Assembly: GCA_016178015.1 (NCBI GenBank)
Contig: JACOUB010000036.1
Span: forward strand, 102,472-166,471
Origin: Methylocystis sp.
Lineage (GTDB): Bacteria; Pseudomonadota; Alphaproteobacteria; Rhizobiales; Beijerinckiaceae
Length of the DNA stretch: 64,000 nt
Direction: 5' to 3'
Shown here: piece after piece, positions 1 through 7,248 of the stretch
How the letters are laid out: the number at the start of each line of letters is the position of its first letter
Numbering within the stretch: position 1 is the stretch's first letter
The notes under the pieces: generated by a model
Database searches by the model: none
What the model was told of the DNA's origin: nothing
Seen by the model: only the letters and a program-made list of their open reading frames with translations
Position numbers and translations under genes: made by a program

Positions 1-661
1 AGGCTGTAGTGGTTCCACATAGACGGATGTGACGCTTACGAGCGAAAATACAACCGCTCAAGCGAGAAAAACCGCGCTGATGCGTCTCCTTTTCCACCCG
101 AGATTACCAGAAGGTTCCCTTCTGATAGTCCCCGCAGGTGGCGCATCATCAATCTAAGGACGGTAGCGGCCGAACAGGACAAAGACAGAAAGCGTCCATG
201 GGGGCGCACGGTCAAGGTAACGCCTAGAGGCGAGCGATCTCGTTGACGATCTTGCTCACGCTGCAGCAGCGGCCGCGCGCCGGGTGTCCGTGACCAATGC
301 TCGAAAAGCACGGTGTGTCCTTGCTGAAATGGGCGGTGATCTCAACGCCATGCTCCTGTGGCGAGGCGATGAGCGGCTCGCTCGTTGTTGGCGACAACAT
401 GGCGGACGTGAAGATGGCAATATCGAAAAGCTTCATCAGTTCGACGCAGCCATTTGCGCGGCGATGACGTTGAAGTCTTCTTATGCTGAATTCATCACGG
501 CGGTTCACTCGTGCGTGACCGAGCGTTTGCAGGCGGCTGGCGTTGTCGTCGAAGGAAGGCGCGCCGCGCTGGTCGTCGAGGCCGTGCACGAGGTAGCTCA
601 AGATACGATTGTGGGCTTGGCCGTGATGGCCTTGCATCTGTAAAAGGTCACGTCGCCGAGG
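1..661. other. No recognisable gene; decayed intergenic DNA
   Basis: I see no convincing coding sequence here. Open frames exist on both strands but match no family I recognise. Visible structure is a small hairpin (CAGAAGG-TTC-CCTTCTG, 108-124) and the first copy of a 37-bp repeat at 341-377. The sequence runs into an alpha/beta-hydrolase remnant, so it is probably old accessory DNA. Confidence 0.5.
341..377. repeat. 37-bp direct repeat, copy 1
   Basis: These 37 bases recur without mismatch at 1720-1756 in the same orientation, and weaker similarity continues about 18 bp further. The two copies bracket the hydrolase pseudogene and the DUF6496 gene. I do not recognise the repeat as part of a named insertion sequence. 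Confidence 0.8.
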
Positions 662-930
662 CGGTACACGCCGCCGTTCGCGTCGTCCGCGGCCGTCGTC
701 TCGCGGGGCGGGCGGCCCGATCTTGCGGCGCTGTTCCCGCGGTGCATTCAGGCGTCGACCTTGCTCATTGTCGGAGGCGCGGACACGCAGGTGATCGCGC
801 TGAACTGTTCGGCGTTTGCTACGCTCCGTTGCGAGAAGGACCCTGGCGATCGTCCCGGCGCGACATATCTTTATCGAAGAGCCCCGGCGCGCTGGACGAA
901 TTCGCGGATCTCGCGCTCGTCGGCGTACGG
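662..930 (+). pseudogene. Alpha/beta-hydrolase (dienelactone-hydrolase-like) C-terminal remnant
   Basis: One forward frame reads AVVSRGGRPDLA, then a strand typical of this family (STLLIVGGADTQVIALN) and ATLRCEK. The rest of the C-terminus appears in the other two frames: LAIVP, then a HIFIEEP segment, then GALDEFADLA. In intact relatives these pieces join as one domain ending with the catalytic-His loop (VPGATHLFEEP). At least two frameshifts and the loss of the N-terminal half make it a pseudogene. Such hydrolases are often fused to or encoded beside phosphoribosyltransferases; no such gene is seen here. Family assignment is from motif memory and remains moderate. Confidence 0.55.
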
Positions 931-1036
931 CCGGAACCAGGATCGGTCATTGGCGCGTTGGGGAACCTTGTAGGGTCGCCTCAGCGCACCTCGCAACCCG
1001 GACGGCTGTTGCGACCCCGAATGGGAGGAATGGACC

Positions 1037-1585
1037 ATGCCGAAAAAGGCAACCATCGAGAAGGCCCGAAATGCCAAGCGCGAAGGCAAGGCGCCGACCA
1101 CGCAAGCCGGCGAGTTCGTCCACGAAGAGATCGAGAAGATCCGCCGCGGCGAGCACGGTGCGCGCTCGCCGCAGCAGGCGATTGCCATCGGACTTTCCGA
1201 GGCAAGACGCGCGGGCGTCGACCTGCCCCCGCCCAAGAAAGGCAAGGCCAAGGAGAGCACTCGGAAGAGCGCCGAATATGCCTATGAGGCTGGCCAGGGC
1301 GAACGGGAGACGAAGCGCCGCCCGCGGGTCTCGCGTGCCGTCTCGAAGGTCCTCGAGCACGAGCCGAAGAGCGCAGCGTCACACGAGGCGCTCTCGCGGC
1401 AGGCCAAGCGCGCCGCCGCACGGCGGTCCAGCGAGGAACGTGCCGCCGCCGCGGAGAAAGCCGCCGAGACGAAAGGCCCTTCTCGCCGTTCCGCCGCCGC
1501 GCGGAAGGCAGCGCAGACCAAGGGTGCCCGCGGTCGAAAGGAGGCCGCGCAGAAGGCTGCAAAAACGCGTGCACGCCGCGCATAG
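1037..1585 (+). CDS. DUF6496-type basic, Ala/Lys/Arg-rich protein
   Basis: This 182-residue, very basic protein has a conserved N-terminal part (about 1-75) with STQAGEF-like and GARSPQQAIAIGLSEARRAG motifs, which I associate with the DUF6496 family. The C-terminal half (about 95-182) is a low-complexity Ala/Lys/Arg tail with repeated AARKAAQTKGA-type units, resembling histone H1-like bacterial tails. The start ATG follows a strong GGAGG ribosome site. No signal peptide or membrane segment is visible. A DNA- or nucleoid-binding role is suggested by composition only. It stands alone between pseudogene debris on both sides, as expected for an accessory gene. Confidence 0.7.
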   Translation: MPKKATIEKARNAKREGKAPTTQAGEFVHEEIEKIRRGEHGARSPQQAIAIGLSEARRAGVDLPPPKKGKAKESTRKSAEYAYEAGQGERETKRRPRVSRAVSKVLEHEPKSAASHEALSRQAKRAAARRSSEERAAAAEKAAETKGPSRRSAAARKAAQTKGARGRKEAAQKAAKTRARRA

Positions 1586-2009
1586 TGCAGGCGGCCGCTC
1601 GACCCGAAGTCGGATTCGCCCATAGTAGCGGGGAAGGCCTCGAACGAAACGGCGCGAGCCGTCGAGGAGAGGATGGAGCGAAGGGGCGGAACTAAGGAGA
1701 ATGCGGACCAGCAAACCACCTCAACGCCATGCTCCTGTGGCGAGGCGATGAGCGGCGCGCTCCTCATTGGCGAGCGCAGAGGTGCTCATCTGCACCAAGG
1801 GCGGGGCGCCCATGGCGGGTCTAAGACGACGCCGGGCTGGGAATGGCGAACAGCGCTGATGGTCGGCGTCGACTGGGAATGTTAGATTTCGCGACCATAT
1901 TGTCGAATCCTGACGCGGCCCTTCGAAAATTTCCGCGGGTTGCGGAGTCCATACGGAACGCGCCAAAGACCAACGCGTTGGAAACGGCATATTCGAGGAG
2001 AAGGACGCG
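1586..2009. other. Intergenic stretch with second 37-bp repeat
   Basis: No supported gene is seen. The region contains the second copy of the 37-bp direct repeat (1720-1756). Its final 20 bases carry the purine-rich ribosome site (GGAGAAGGA) of the following small secreted-protein gene. Confidence 0.5.
1720..1756. repeat. 37-bp direct repeat, copy 2
   Basis: This copy is identical to 341-377 over 37 bases and has the same orientation. It lies 1.4 kb downstream, just after the DUF6496 gene. Two direct copies around a degraded segment could mark a past insertion or duplication. Confidence 0.8.
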
Positions 2010-2366
2010 ATGAGAGCCGATTTCTTTCCTGTTGTCGCGGGGGTGTTCGCGCTTGCGGCTGGAGTCGTTCAGATCGTGCCAGCCGATCCGGGCGGCTACC
2101 GGACAATTGCGGAAAAGGATGGGCCGCGGCCCCAGAATGTGCCCCAAGACGAGGCGCCAAAAGTTGGGTCGCAAGGTCATGAGAAGAACTCCGGCACTAA
2201 CAAAAGCCTGAGCGAAAAACTGAACAAGGGCAAGGGCGTCATCAAGCCGGAACAAGGCGTTGATCCGGGGATAGTGAAGCAGGCGCCAGTGCCCAATCCC
2301 AATTCGACGCCTGTTATTATTCCGCCTGGGACACCCGGCGGCCCGCCTGGACCGGAGCCAAAATAG
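2010..2366 (+). CDS. Small secreted Pro-rich protein, function unknown
   Basis: The 118-residue product begins with a short hydrophobic segment (about 6-25, FPVVAGVFALAAGVVQIVPA) that looks like a signal peptide or N-terminal anchor. A polar region follows, with an SLSEKLNKGKGVIKPEQGVD motif and then DPGIVKQAPVPNP, and the end is rich in Pro/Gly. I have seen this KPEQGVDPGIV-type C-terminus in small hypothetical proteins of other hyphomicrobialean bacteria, but no function is known to me. The ATG has a good ribosome site (AGGAGAAGG). No operon partner is obvious; the next feature downstream is a recombinase remnant on the other strand. Confidence 0.6.
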   Translation: MRADFFPVVAGVFALAAGVVQIVPADPGGYRTIAEKDGPRPQNVPQDEAPKVGSQGHEKNSGTNKSLSEKLNKGKGVIKPEQGVDPGIVKQAPVPNPNSTPVIIPPGTPGGPPGPEPK

Positions 2367-2489
2367 CACGGGAGCGGGAAAAAGCTGGGGGTGACAATGA
2401 TCCGAAAGCCCCGACGCCAACTCGGTTTAGGTTCTTGGGCGGGGTCTAATCCGGCGTCATTGTCGAGCGTTACCACGGCCTTCGTCGGC

Positions 2490-2624
2490 GCGCCTCGATC
2501 AACCCCGGACGGTACCTTCGCTCCAGATGCAGTATCTTCGAAAATCCGCGGCGCGCAGCGTGTCGAGTTGAAGAGCGATTCCTGCCCGTCGGTCGAAACC
2601 CGTGCATAACCGATCCGCGCCATT
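2490..2624 (-). pseudogene. Serine recombinase (resolvase) N-terminal remnant, copy A
   Basis: Read from 2624 on the minus strand, the product starts MARIGYARVSTDGQE, the canonical resolvase/invertase N-terminus with the catalytic serine in the RVST motif. The next conserved stretch (LQLDTLRAA) is in another frame and the sequence returns to IFEDTASGAK in the first frame, so at least two indels are present. Homology stops after a short LIEA-like region, so most of the catalytic domain and the DNA-binding domain are missing. The fragment and its upstream DNA closely resemble the recombinase pseudogene at 3597-4220. Confidence 0.8.
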
Positions 2625-2627
2625 GCG

Positions 2628-2755
2628 ATTCTCCCGGACGCGTCCGCTTTCTTGTCCGACAATCATTCTGTCCAGCTTCCCATTGTCGAGCATGTTTCCG
2701 GACAGATCGGCGATCGTCCAGAAAAGGATCGGGTTACCGGACAAATCTGACCGAG
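2628..2755. repeat. Recombinase upstream repeat A with res-like motifs
   Basis: About 35 bp directly upstream of recombinase remnant A (CTCCCGGACGCGTCCGCTTT, then TTGTCCGACAATCATT) recur with few changes upstream of remnant B at 4225-4264. Further motifs TTTCCGGACAGATCGG and TTACCGGACAAATCTG follow within 90 bp. Repeated half-sites in front of a resolvase gene are the usual organisation of a res site; that reading is inference. Confidence 0.5.
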
Positions 2756-2870
2756 AGCTTGAGGGCGCCGAGCAGATTGCAGCGCGCTGAGATTGCGATG
2801 GCGCTCTCGCCGCCTTTGGTTCGCCACGCGGGCTGCACGGCTAAAAGAGTACTTTCATTATTCTTGTATT

Positions 2871-2887
2871 TGCTGTATATTACAGCA
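2871..2887. promoter_or_regulatory. Palindromic operator before the toxin-antitoxin pair
   Basis: TGCTGTA-TAT-TACAGCA is a perfect 7-bp inverted repeat with a 3-bp centre. It lies 20 bp before the antitoxin start and overlaps a TATATT hexamer that could be the -10 element. Phd/YefM antitoxins bind such palindromes to repress their own operons, so autoregulation is likely. Confidence 0.65.
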
Positions 2888-2906
2888 TTCAAAAGAGGCC
2901 AGCACC

Positions 2907-3158
2907 ATGACCCAATTCTCGACAAGCGACCTGTCGCGCAAATCCGGCGACCTCATCGCCGAAGCATTGCGCCACCCAGTTACGATCACGCAGCGGAACA
3001 AGCCTCGCCTCGTGCTCTTGAGCATCGAAGACTATCAGCGCCTCAGGAAGGGCGCCGATCCGCGCAAGGCTCACACGCTCGACACCATGCCTGACGACCT
3101 TTTCGAAGGCGCGAAAGCGGCTCTTGACGCTTACGAACAACAAACAGAAACGCCATGA
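2907..3158 (+). CDS. Phd/YefM-family antitoxin
   Basis: This 83-residue protein has the prevent-host-death fold signature: an N-terminal DNA-binding part (FSTSDLSRKSGDLIAEALRH), then PVTITQRNKPRLVLLSIEDY, and an acidic/polar C-terminal tail that would wrap the toxin. The ATG at 2907 was chosen because it begins at the conserved family N-terminus and sits just after the palindromic operator; an upstream in-frame start would place the operator inside the gene. The stop overlaps the next start by 4 bp (ATGA), so the two genes are translationally coupled. It should neutralise the 3155-3571 product and repress the operon. Confidence 0.85.
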   Translation: MTQFSTSDLSRKSGDLIAEALRHPVTITQRNKPRLVLLSIEDYQRLRKGADPRKAHTLDTMPDDLFEGAKAALDAYEQQTETP

Positions 3159-3571
3159 GCTACGACGACCTCACGACTGGCGCCGTCATCCGGTACCCCT
3201 TTTTGTGGGCGCGCGAGGCTGACGCAGGCGAGACCGAAGGCCGCAAGGAGCGCCCCGCCGCTGTTGGCTTCCGCATCCCACGCCCCGACACTGGCGATAT
3301 TCTGTTACTGTTCCCGATTACCACGAAGGAGCCGGCGCCGTCGCGGTTCTTCGCGGAAATCCCACTCACCGAAAAACGACGCGCCGGCCTCGACACTGTT
3401 TCGCGCCTTTGGCTTATCCTCGACGAGTTTAACGAGGATGCCATAGGCGGGTCTTTTTACCTTGAACCTGATCCGCCATTGGGCCGATTCAGCCGCGCGT
3501 TTTTCTTGCCGCTCATGCGCCAATTCATCGATCGGCGCGCGAAATTGCGTTCCGTTCGCCGCCACGACTAG
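3155..3571 (+). CDS. Putative toxin partner of Phd antitoxin (PemK/MazF-like?)
   Basis: The 138-residue protein starts MSYDDLTTGAVIRYPFLW and contains ERPAAVGFRIP, DILLLFPITTKEP, RFFAEIPLTEKRRAGLD and RLWLILDEFNED. A short N-terminal beta strand, a K-x-RPAxV-like segment and a later P-I-T-T motif resemble the layout of PemK/MazF endoribonucleases (G-x-I/V at the N-terminus, RPxxV, ITS/ITT). Family assignment is therefore inference from strand order and motif spacing; I cannot confirm the catalytic residues. Operon position, 4-bp overlap with a Phd antitoxin and a palindromic operator strongly support a toxin role. The pair lies between two decayed resolvase copies, a typical mobile-region setting. 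Confidence 0.6.
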   Translation: MSYDDLTTGAVIRYPFLWAREADAGETEGRKERPAAVGFRIPRPDTGDILLLFPITTKEPAPSRFFAEIPLTEKRRAGLDTVSRLWLILDEFNEDAIGGSFYLEPDPPLGRFSRAFFLPLMRQFIDRRAKLRSVRRHD

Positions 3572-3596
3572 CGTCGCATCGCAGAGCGCCGCTGAT

Positions 3597-4220
3597 TTAT
3601 GCGGCGACCGCGCCGCCGTGCTCGTTCAGCGGCGTCGCTTCACGCTGCGGCTTGGGTCGTTCGGCGGGGCCCGGTTTGCGGAGCGCCTCGTAAAGCGCGG
3701 TCTTCCCGATCTTGAGTCGCATCGCCGCCTCGCGCACTCTGAGCCCTTTCGCCAAGAGCGCCTTGGCGCGTTCCAGCTTGTCCGCAGTGACCACGGGTTT
3801 TCGCCCGCCGCGCCTTCCACGCGCGATAGCGGCCGCGAGACCGGCGCAGGTGCGTTCACGGATGAGATCGCGCTCGAATTGGCCGAGCGCGCCGAACACA
3901 TGAAAGATAAGACGACCGCCGGGCGTAGTCGTGTCGATCGATTCCGTGAGCGATCGCAATCCAGCACCGCGCTTGTCCAACTCGCTCACGGTCTCGATCA
4001 GGTGTCGGAGCGAACGTCCGAGGCGGTCGAGCTTCCAGATGACGAGGACGTCGCCCTCTCGAACATAGGCCAGCGCCTCGATCAAGCCCGGTCGATCGGC
4101 CTTCGCTCCGGATGCTCGATCCTCGAAAATCCGAACACAACCGGCGGCGCGCAGCGCATCGAGTTAAAGCGCGATTTCCTGCCCGTCGGTTGAAACCCGT
4201 GCATAACCGATCTTCGTCAT
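3597..4220 (-). pseudogene. Serine recombinase (resolvase/invertase family), nonsense-mutated, copy B
   Basis: From the ATG at 4220 the minus strand encodes MTKIGYARVSTDGQEIAL, then TAA at codon 19 (4164-4166), then in the same frame [27 protein letters not shown] and an unbroken domain. That domain has the [33 protein letters not shown] and GRRGGRKP motifs and a C-terminal helix-turn-helix ([20 protein letters not shown]). Full length would be 207 codons, normal for Tn3/Hin-type resolvases. Family members have Gln at the stop position, so a single C-to-T change (CAA to TAA) explains the defect. The rest could still be translated from an internal start but would lack the catalytic serine. Confidence 0.9.
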
Positions 4221-4224
4221 TGCG

Positions 4225-4320
4225 ACCCTCCCGGATGCGTCCGCTTTTTTGTCCGACAATCATTATAGGCCGGCGATTACCGGAAAGGGATCGATTGCCG
4301 GACAGACGGAGGCGCGACAA
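4225..4320. repeat. Recombinase upstream repeat B with res-like motifs
   Basis: This segment repeats the element at 2628-2667 (CTCCCGGATGCGTCCGCTTT, then TTGTCCGACAATCATT) in the same orientation relative to its recombinase. It is followed by TTACCGGAAAGG and TTGCCGGACAGACGG. The paired copies suggest duplicated resolvase-plus-res units. Confidence 0.5.
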
Positions 4321-4426
4321 TGCTACGGCCACAAGGCCGATCGCGGACAGCCGGCAAATTGTGCCCAGCGCGCGGGCTTCGAAAAAGCGGCTTTCTCGGC
4401 CCGCAATAGTGGCTTGCGCGCCGGCC

Positions 4427-4694
4427 TCACGCCAATCGAAGCGGCCGCGCGTGAAAACCACCGCCCTCCGGCTCGACGAGCAGCTCCAGATTGACGAGAT
4501 ACGCGTTGGCGTCGATCTCGTCGAGGGCTGCGGCCAAGGCCAGCCGCTGCGCGTCCCGTCTGGCGTCGACATCGACGAGGAAGACGGCGCCGGCGTGCAA
4601 AGCTGCCTTGCGCGAGTAACGCTTGCGGAACTCGCCAACGTTGTTGGTGACCGTTCTGGATTATTTTAAGCAAAGTCCAATCCTTGGCGTTCAA
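4427..4694 (-). pseudogene. PIN-like toxin (DUF5615-type) C-terminal remnant
   Basis: One minus-strand frame gives NAKDWTLLKIIQNG. A second frame continues TVTNNVGEFRKRYSRKAALH, then AGAVFLVDVDARRDAQR and a helix ALAAALDEIDA before the stop. The order DW-LL-I, (V/T)TNN-x-x-(D/E)F, H-x-G-x-(V/I)-x-(L/V), R-x-x-Q matches the C-terminal half of PIN-like toxins of the DUF5615 type as I remember them. A frameshift separates the two parts and the N-terminus is missing. No antitoxin gene is recognisable beside it. Assignment is tentative. Confidence 0.4.
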
Positions 4695-4838
4695 AAGTTT
4701 ATCCGCGGCTTGCGTGCGTTACTCGACGCGGGCGGCGGGCGCAAACGCCGCCTTTCCCCAATCCAATGGGACCAAAAGTGGGGCCGTTAAATTTATTTTC
4801 TAATTAGTATTATTGATTCAGTCGCTTGTTGTTGTTGC

Positions 4839-4928
4839 TGGCGGAGGGGGCGGGATTCGAACCCGCGATACGGTTTCCCGTATACACACTTTCCAGGCGT
4901 GCGCCTTCAGCCGCTCGGCCACCCCTCC
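4839..4928 (-). tRNA. tRNA-Ser (GGA)
   Basis: Read on the minus strand, a GGAGGGG acceptor pairs with CCCCTCC, followed by a G discriminator and an encoded CCA. The anticodon stem CACGC/GTGTG encloses the loop CTGGAAA with anticodon GGA. A long variable arm (TATACGG-GAAA-CCGTATC) identifies a class II serine tRNA, and the T loop GTTCGAATC is intact. Its 3' end faces the accessory region at 1-4700, a common attachment side for integrative elements. Confidence 0.97.
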
Positions 4929-5113
4929 ATGCGTCGGCGTCGCCGCCATAACCGGTCGCCGACGCGTAACCCGCACTATAGGCAGACCCCGCCGGAGCGC
5001 AAATCTCTCCGCCCTCGTGAGGCGACCCGCCGCCGGCGCCCGTGGACAAAACGCTAGCCGCATCCTATCTTGCAAGCAGTCTCCTTAGCTCCATCCCAAC
5101 CGCCACAGTGACA

Positions 5114-5425
5114 ATGCTCGTCCGCTTTCTGGGCCTCCTGCTGCTCGCCGGCGGCTTTGCCGCTCTCATCGTGGACGGCACGCGATCGCTCGCCGCCGGC
5201 CAGGTGCTGGTGACGCCGCTGAGCAAGGGCGCGGCGCAGCTGTTCCCGGCCGGGTTACCGTCTTTGCAAGCGGCGATCGAGCAACATATTTCGGCTTTCT
5301 TGTGGGATCCGGTTATCGTCACGCTGTTAACGGCGCCGGCCAGTGTGGCGCTTAGCGGCGCGGGCGCCCTGCTTATCCTGTTCAGCCGCAAGCACAGGGC
5401 TCCGATCGGCTACGCCAGTCGGTGA
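5114..5425 (+). CDS. Small inner-membrane protein, function unknown
   Basis: The 103-residue product has a hydrophobic N-terminal segment ([20 protein letters not shown]) and a second one near the C-terminus ([22 protein letters not shown]) followed by a basic end ([13 protein letters not shown]), so two membrane helices with a loop of about 50 residues are predicted. The [12 protein letters not shown] and IGYASR motifs occur in small conserved membrane proteins of related genera, but I know no function. The ATG at 5114 starts at the conserved basic-hydrophobic N-terminus. It lies 55 bp before msrA on the same strand and may be co-transcribed. Confidence 0.6.
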   Translation: MLVRFLGLLLLAGGFAALIVDGTRSLAAGQVLVTPLSKGAAQLFPAGLPSLQAAIEQHISAFLWDPVIVTLLTAPASVALSGAGALLILFSRKHRAPIGYASR

Positions 5426-5480
5426 GGACTGGCGCAAACGTGCGGGCGCGCTAATTCGCTTGCAACGAAGGAGCGGCGCC

Positions 5481-6131
5481 ATGTCGATCTCCGACAAGCT
5501 CGGTCTCAAACGGGATGGCCCGCCGCCGCCTGATTGGTTGGAGCCGGCGGCCGCCGCGCGCCATTTCGTCAATGGCCGGCCTTTGAGGGGGCCGTTTCCG
5601 GCGGGGAGCGAACGCGCTTTGTTCGGCTTGGGCTGTTTTTGGGGCGCGGAACGCAAATTCTGGCGGCTGGGCGACGGCGTCGTCATCACCGCCGTCGGCT
5701 ATGCCGGCGGCAGCGTTGGCAATCCCACCTATAAGGATGTCTGCAGCGGCCGGACCGGCCACGCCGAGACGGTGCTGGTGGTCTACGATCCGGCGCGTCT
5801 GCCCTATGCGACCCTGCTGCGGGTTTTTTGGGAAAGTCACGATCCGACGCAGGGCATGCGCCAGGGCAATGACGTCGGCTCGCAATACCGCTCGGCGATC
5901 TACGCCTATTCGGCGGAGCAATTGCAGCGGGCCGCAAACTCGAGGCGCATTTACCAGGAGACTCTCACGGCGCATGGTTTCGGCGCCATCACCACCGAGA
6001 TCGCGCCGGCGCCTGCGTTCTATTACGCGGAAGACGACCACCAGCAATATCTGGCCAAGAATCCGTCGGGCTACTGCGGCTTAGGTGGAACCGGCGTCAT
6101 CTGCCCAGCGGCAATCGAGGCGTCCGCTTGA
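5481..6131 (+). CDS. msrA: Peptide-methionine (S)-S-oxide reductase MsrA
   Basis: The 216-residue enzyme reduces methionine-S-sulfoxide in damaged proteins. It carries the GCFWGAER signature with catalytic Cys52, then the conserved YAGG, GHAE and DPTQ-type motifs ([43 protein letters not shown]). The C-terminal [13 protein letters not shown] segment contains two cysteines that can act as resolving residues. The length fits the long-form MsrA of alphaproteobacteria. The ATG at 5481 follows a clear AAGGAG site; an upstream in-frame ATG would overlap the preceding gene. It is likely cytoplasmic and thioredoxin-dependent. Confidence 0.95.
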   Translation: MSISDKLGLKRDGPPPPDWLEPAAAARHFVNGRPLRGPFPAGSERALFGLGCFWGAERKFWRLGDGVVITAVGYAGGSVGNPTYKDVCSGRTGHAETVLVVYDPARLPYATLLRVFWESHDPTQGMRQGNDVGSQYRSAIYAYSAEQLQRAANSRRIYQETLTAHGFGAITTEIAPAPAFYYAEDDHQQYLAKNPSGYCGLGGTGVICPAAIEASA

Positions 6132-6493
6132 TCGCCCCGCTGCGCCGGCCGGGCGCAACGCAGCGAGGCCGCCGCGCTCCTCCACCGCCGCGAATGCGGC
6201 GTGGAACATTAACCAAGAAGCGCGCGCCCGACCGAGATCGCGTGCGACTTCATGTCTCTATAGGAACGTCTTCCCCGTCAAACCAGTTCACGATAATTTA
6301 GATCCTGTCGATCGTATGAGTTTTTTAGATTGCGCGCCTGAAGATCGAGTGCAAAACCTTGGCGACGACCGGGGACGCTCGTTGAGCGGATGAAGCGCAT
6401 TGGGGCGAGAAAGCTGGTTCCGCTTCTGGCGGACGCGCTGCGGGCGAACACATTTACCGATGGATCGGCCGCGAAAGGGAAGGACGCGCGCAA
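6132..6493. other. Intergenic region before the Crp/Fnr gene
   Basis: No supported gene is seen. The region is less GC-rich around 6280-6340 (ATAATTTAGATCC and ATGAGTTTTTTAGATTG), which fits a promoter area for the downstream regulator. No clear FNR/Crp-type palindrome (TTGAT-N4-ATCAA or TGTGA-N6-TCACA) is visible. Confidence 0.4.
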
Positions 6494-7231
6494 ATGTCGG
6501 AGCTGCCATCGTTGCGAGAGATGCCGTTGTTCGCCTCCGTCGATGAGCAAACGCTCCGGCGTGTGACGCTCGACGCCAAAATCGAGACATTCGAAGACGG
6601 CGGCGTGATTTTCCGGCAGGGCGACGCGGCAACATCCATTTTCCTCGTGCTGCATGGTTTCGTCAAACTTATGCGGATCGCTCCTTGCGGCGACGAGACC
6701 CTCATCAACATCTGCTCCGACGGCGAGAGCGTTTACGAGGCGTTGACGCCGGACGGCGGCTCCTACTGCGTCAGCGCCGAAGCGGTTGGAACCGTGAGCG
6801 TGTTGAGACTGGCCGCCGCGCGGTTTGCGCGCGTCCTCACCGAGTCGCCGGCGCTTGCCGCCGCGGTGATCAGCGAGGCGACGGGTAAGATCAGCGTATT
6901 GATCGGTGAAATCGAGTCCTTGAAAGGGCAGAACGCCGATCAGCGGCTTGCCCGCTTCATCTTGTCCCTGTGCCCGCTCGGCAAAGAATCGTGCAGTTTC
7001 CGCCTCCCTTACGACAAGCGGCTGATCGCCGCGCGTCTCGGCGTGAAACAAGAGACCTTGTCGCGCGCTTTCGCCAAATTGCGCGAACTCGGCGTCCGCA
7101 CCGAGACGCGCGATGTGTTCGTCGATAGCGTGACGCGTCTTGCCGCCGAATGCGAAGACCTCGGCAAGCACGCGCGCCTTCCGTCCGAGCGGCGCCAGCA
7201 GGCGCGCGAAAGCCGCGGCGCGATTCAGTGA
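6494..7231 (+). CDS. Crp/Fnr-family transcriptional regulator
   Basis: This 245-residue protein has an N-terminal cyclic-nucleotide-binding-type beta roll (about 10-125, GVIFRQGDAATSIFLVLHGF), a long dimer helix (about 125-155) and a C-terminal winged helix-turn-helix (KRLIAARLGVKQETLSRAFA). The N-terminal cysteine cluster that binds the Fe-S centre in FNR is absent, so direct oxygen sensing by a cluster is unlikely. The recognition helix VKQETLSRAFAKL resembles the E-x-x-SR pattern of FNR/FixK proteins, so TTGAT-like targets are plausible. It is followed convergently by a GNAT gene. The effector is unknown. Confidence 0.85.
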   Translation: MSELPSLREMPLFASVDEQTLRRVTLDAKIETFEDGGVIFRQGDAATSIFLVLHGFVKLMRIAPCGDETLINICSDGESVYEALTPDGGSYCVSAEAVGTVSVLRLAAARFARVLTESPALAAAVISEATGKISVLIGEIESLKGQNADQRLARFILSLCPLGKESCSFRLPYDKRLIAARLGVKQETLSRAFAKLRELGVRTETRDVFVDSVTRLAAECEDLGKHARLPSERRQQARESRGAIQ

Positions 7232-7248
7232 GCCGCGCCGGAGCCGGT

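Noticed and set aside
224..643. Overlapping open frames of 119 and 137 codons on opposite strands
   Set aside because: Neither has a recognisable motif, a good ribosome site or normal protein composition; both cover the 37-bp repeat, so they are probably chance frames in GC-rich DNA.
6085..6393. Possible small gene before the Crp/Fnr regulator
   Set aside because: The frame begins inside msrA, is rich in Arg/Ala and lacks any motif or ribosome site.
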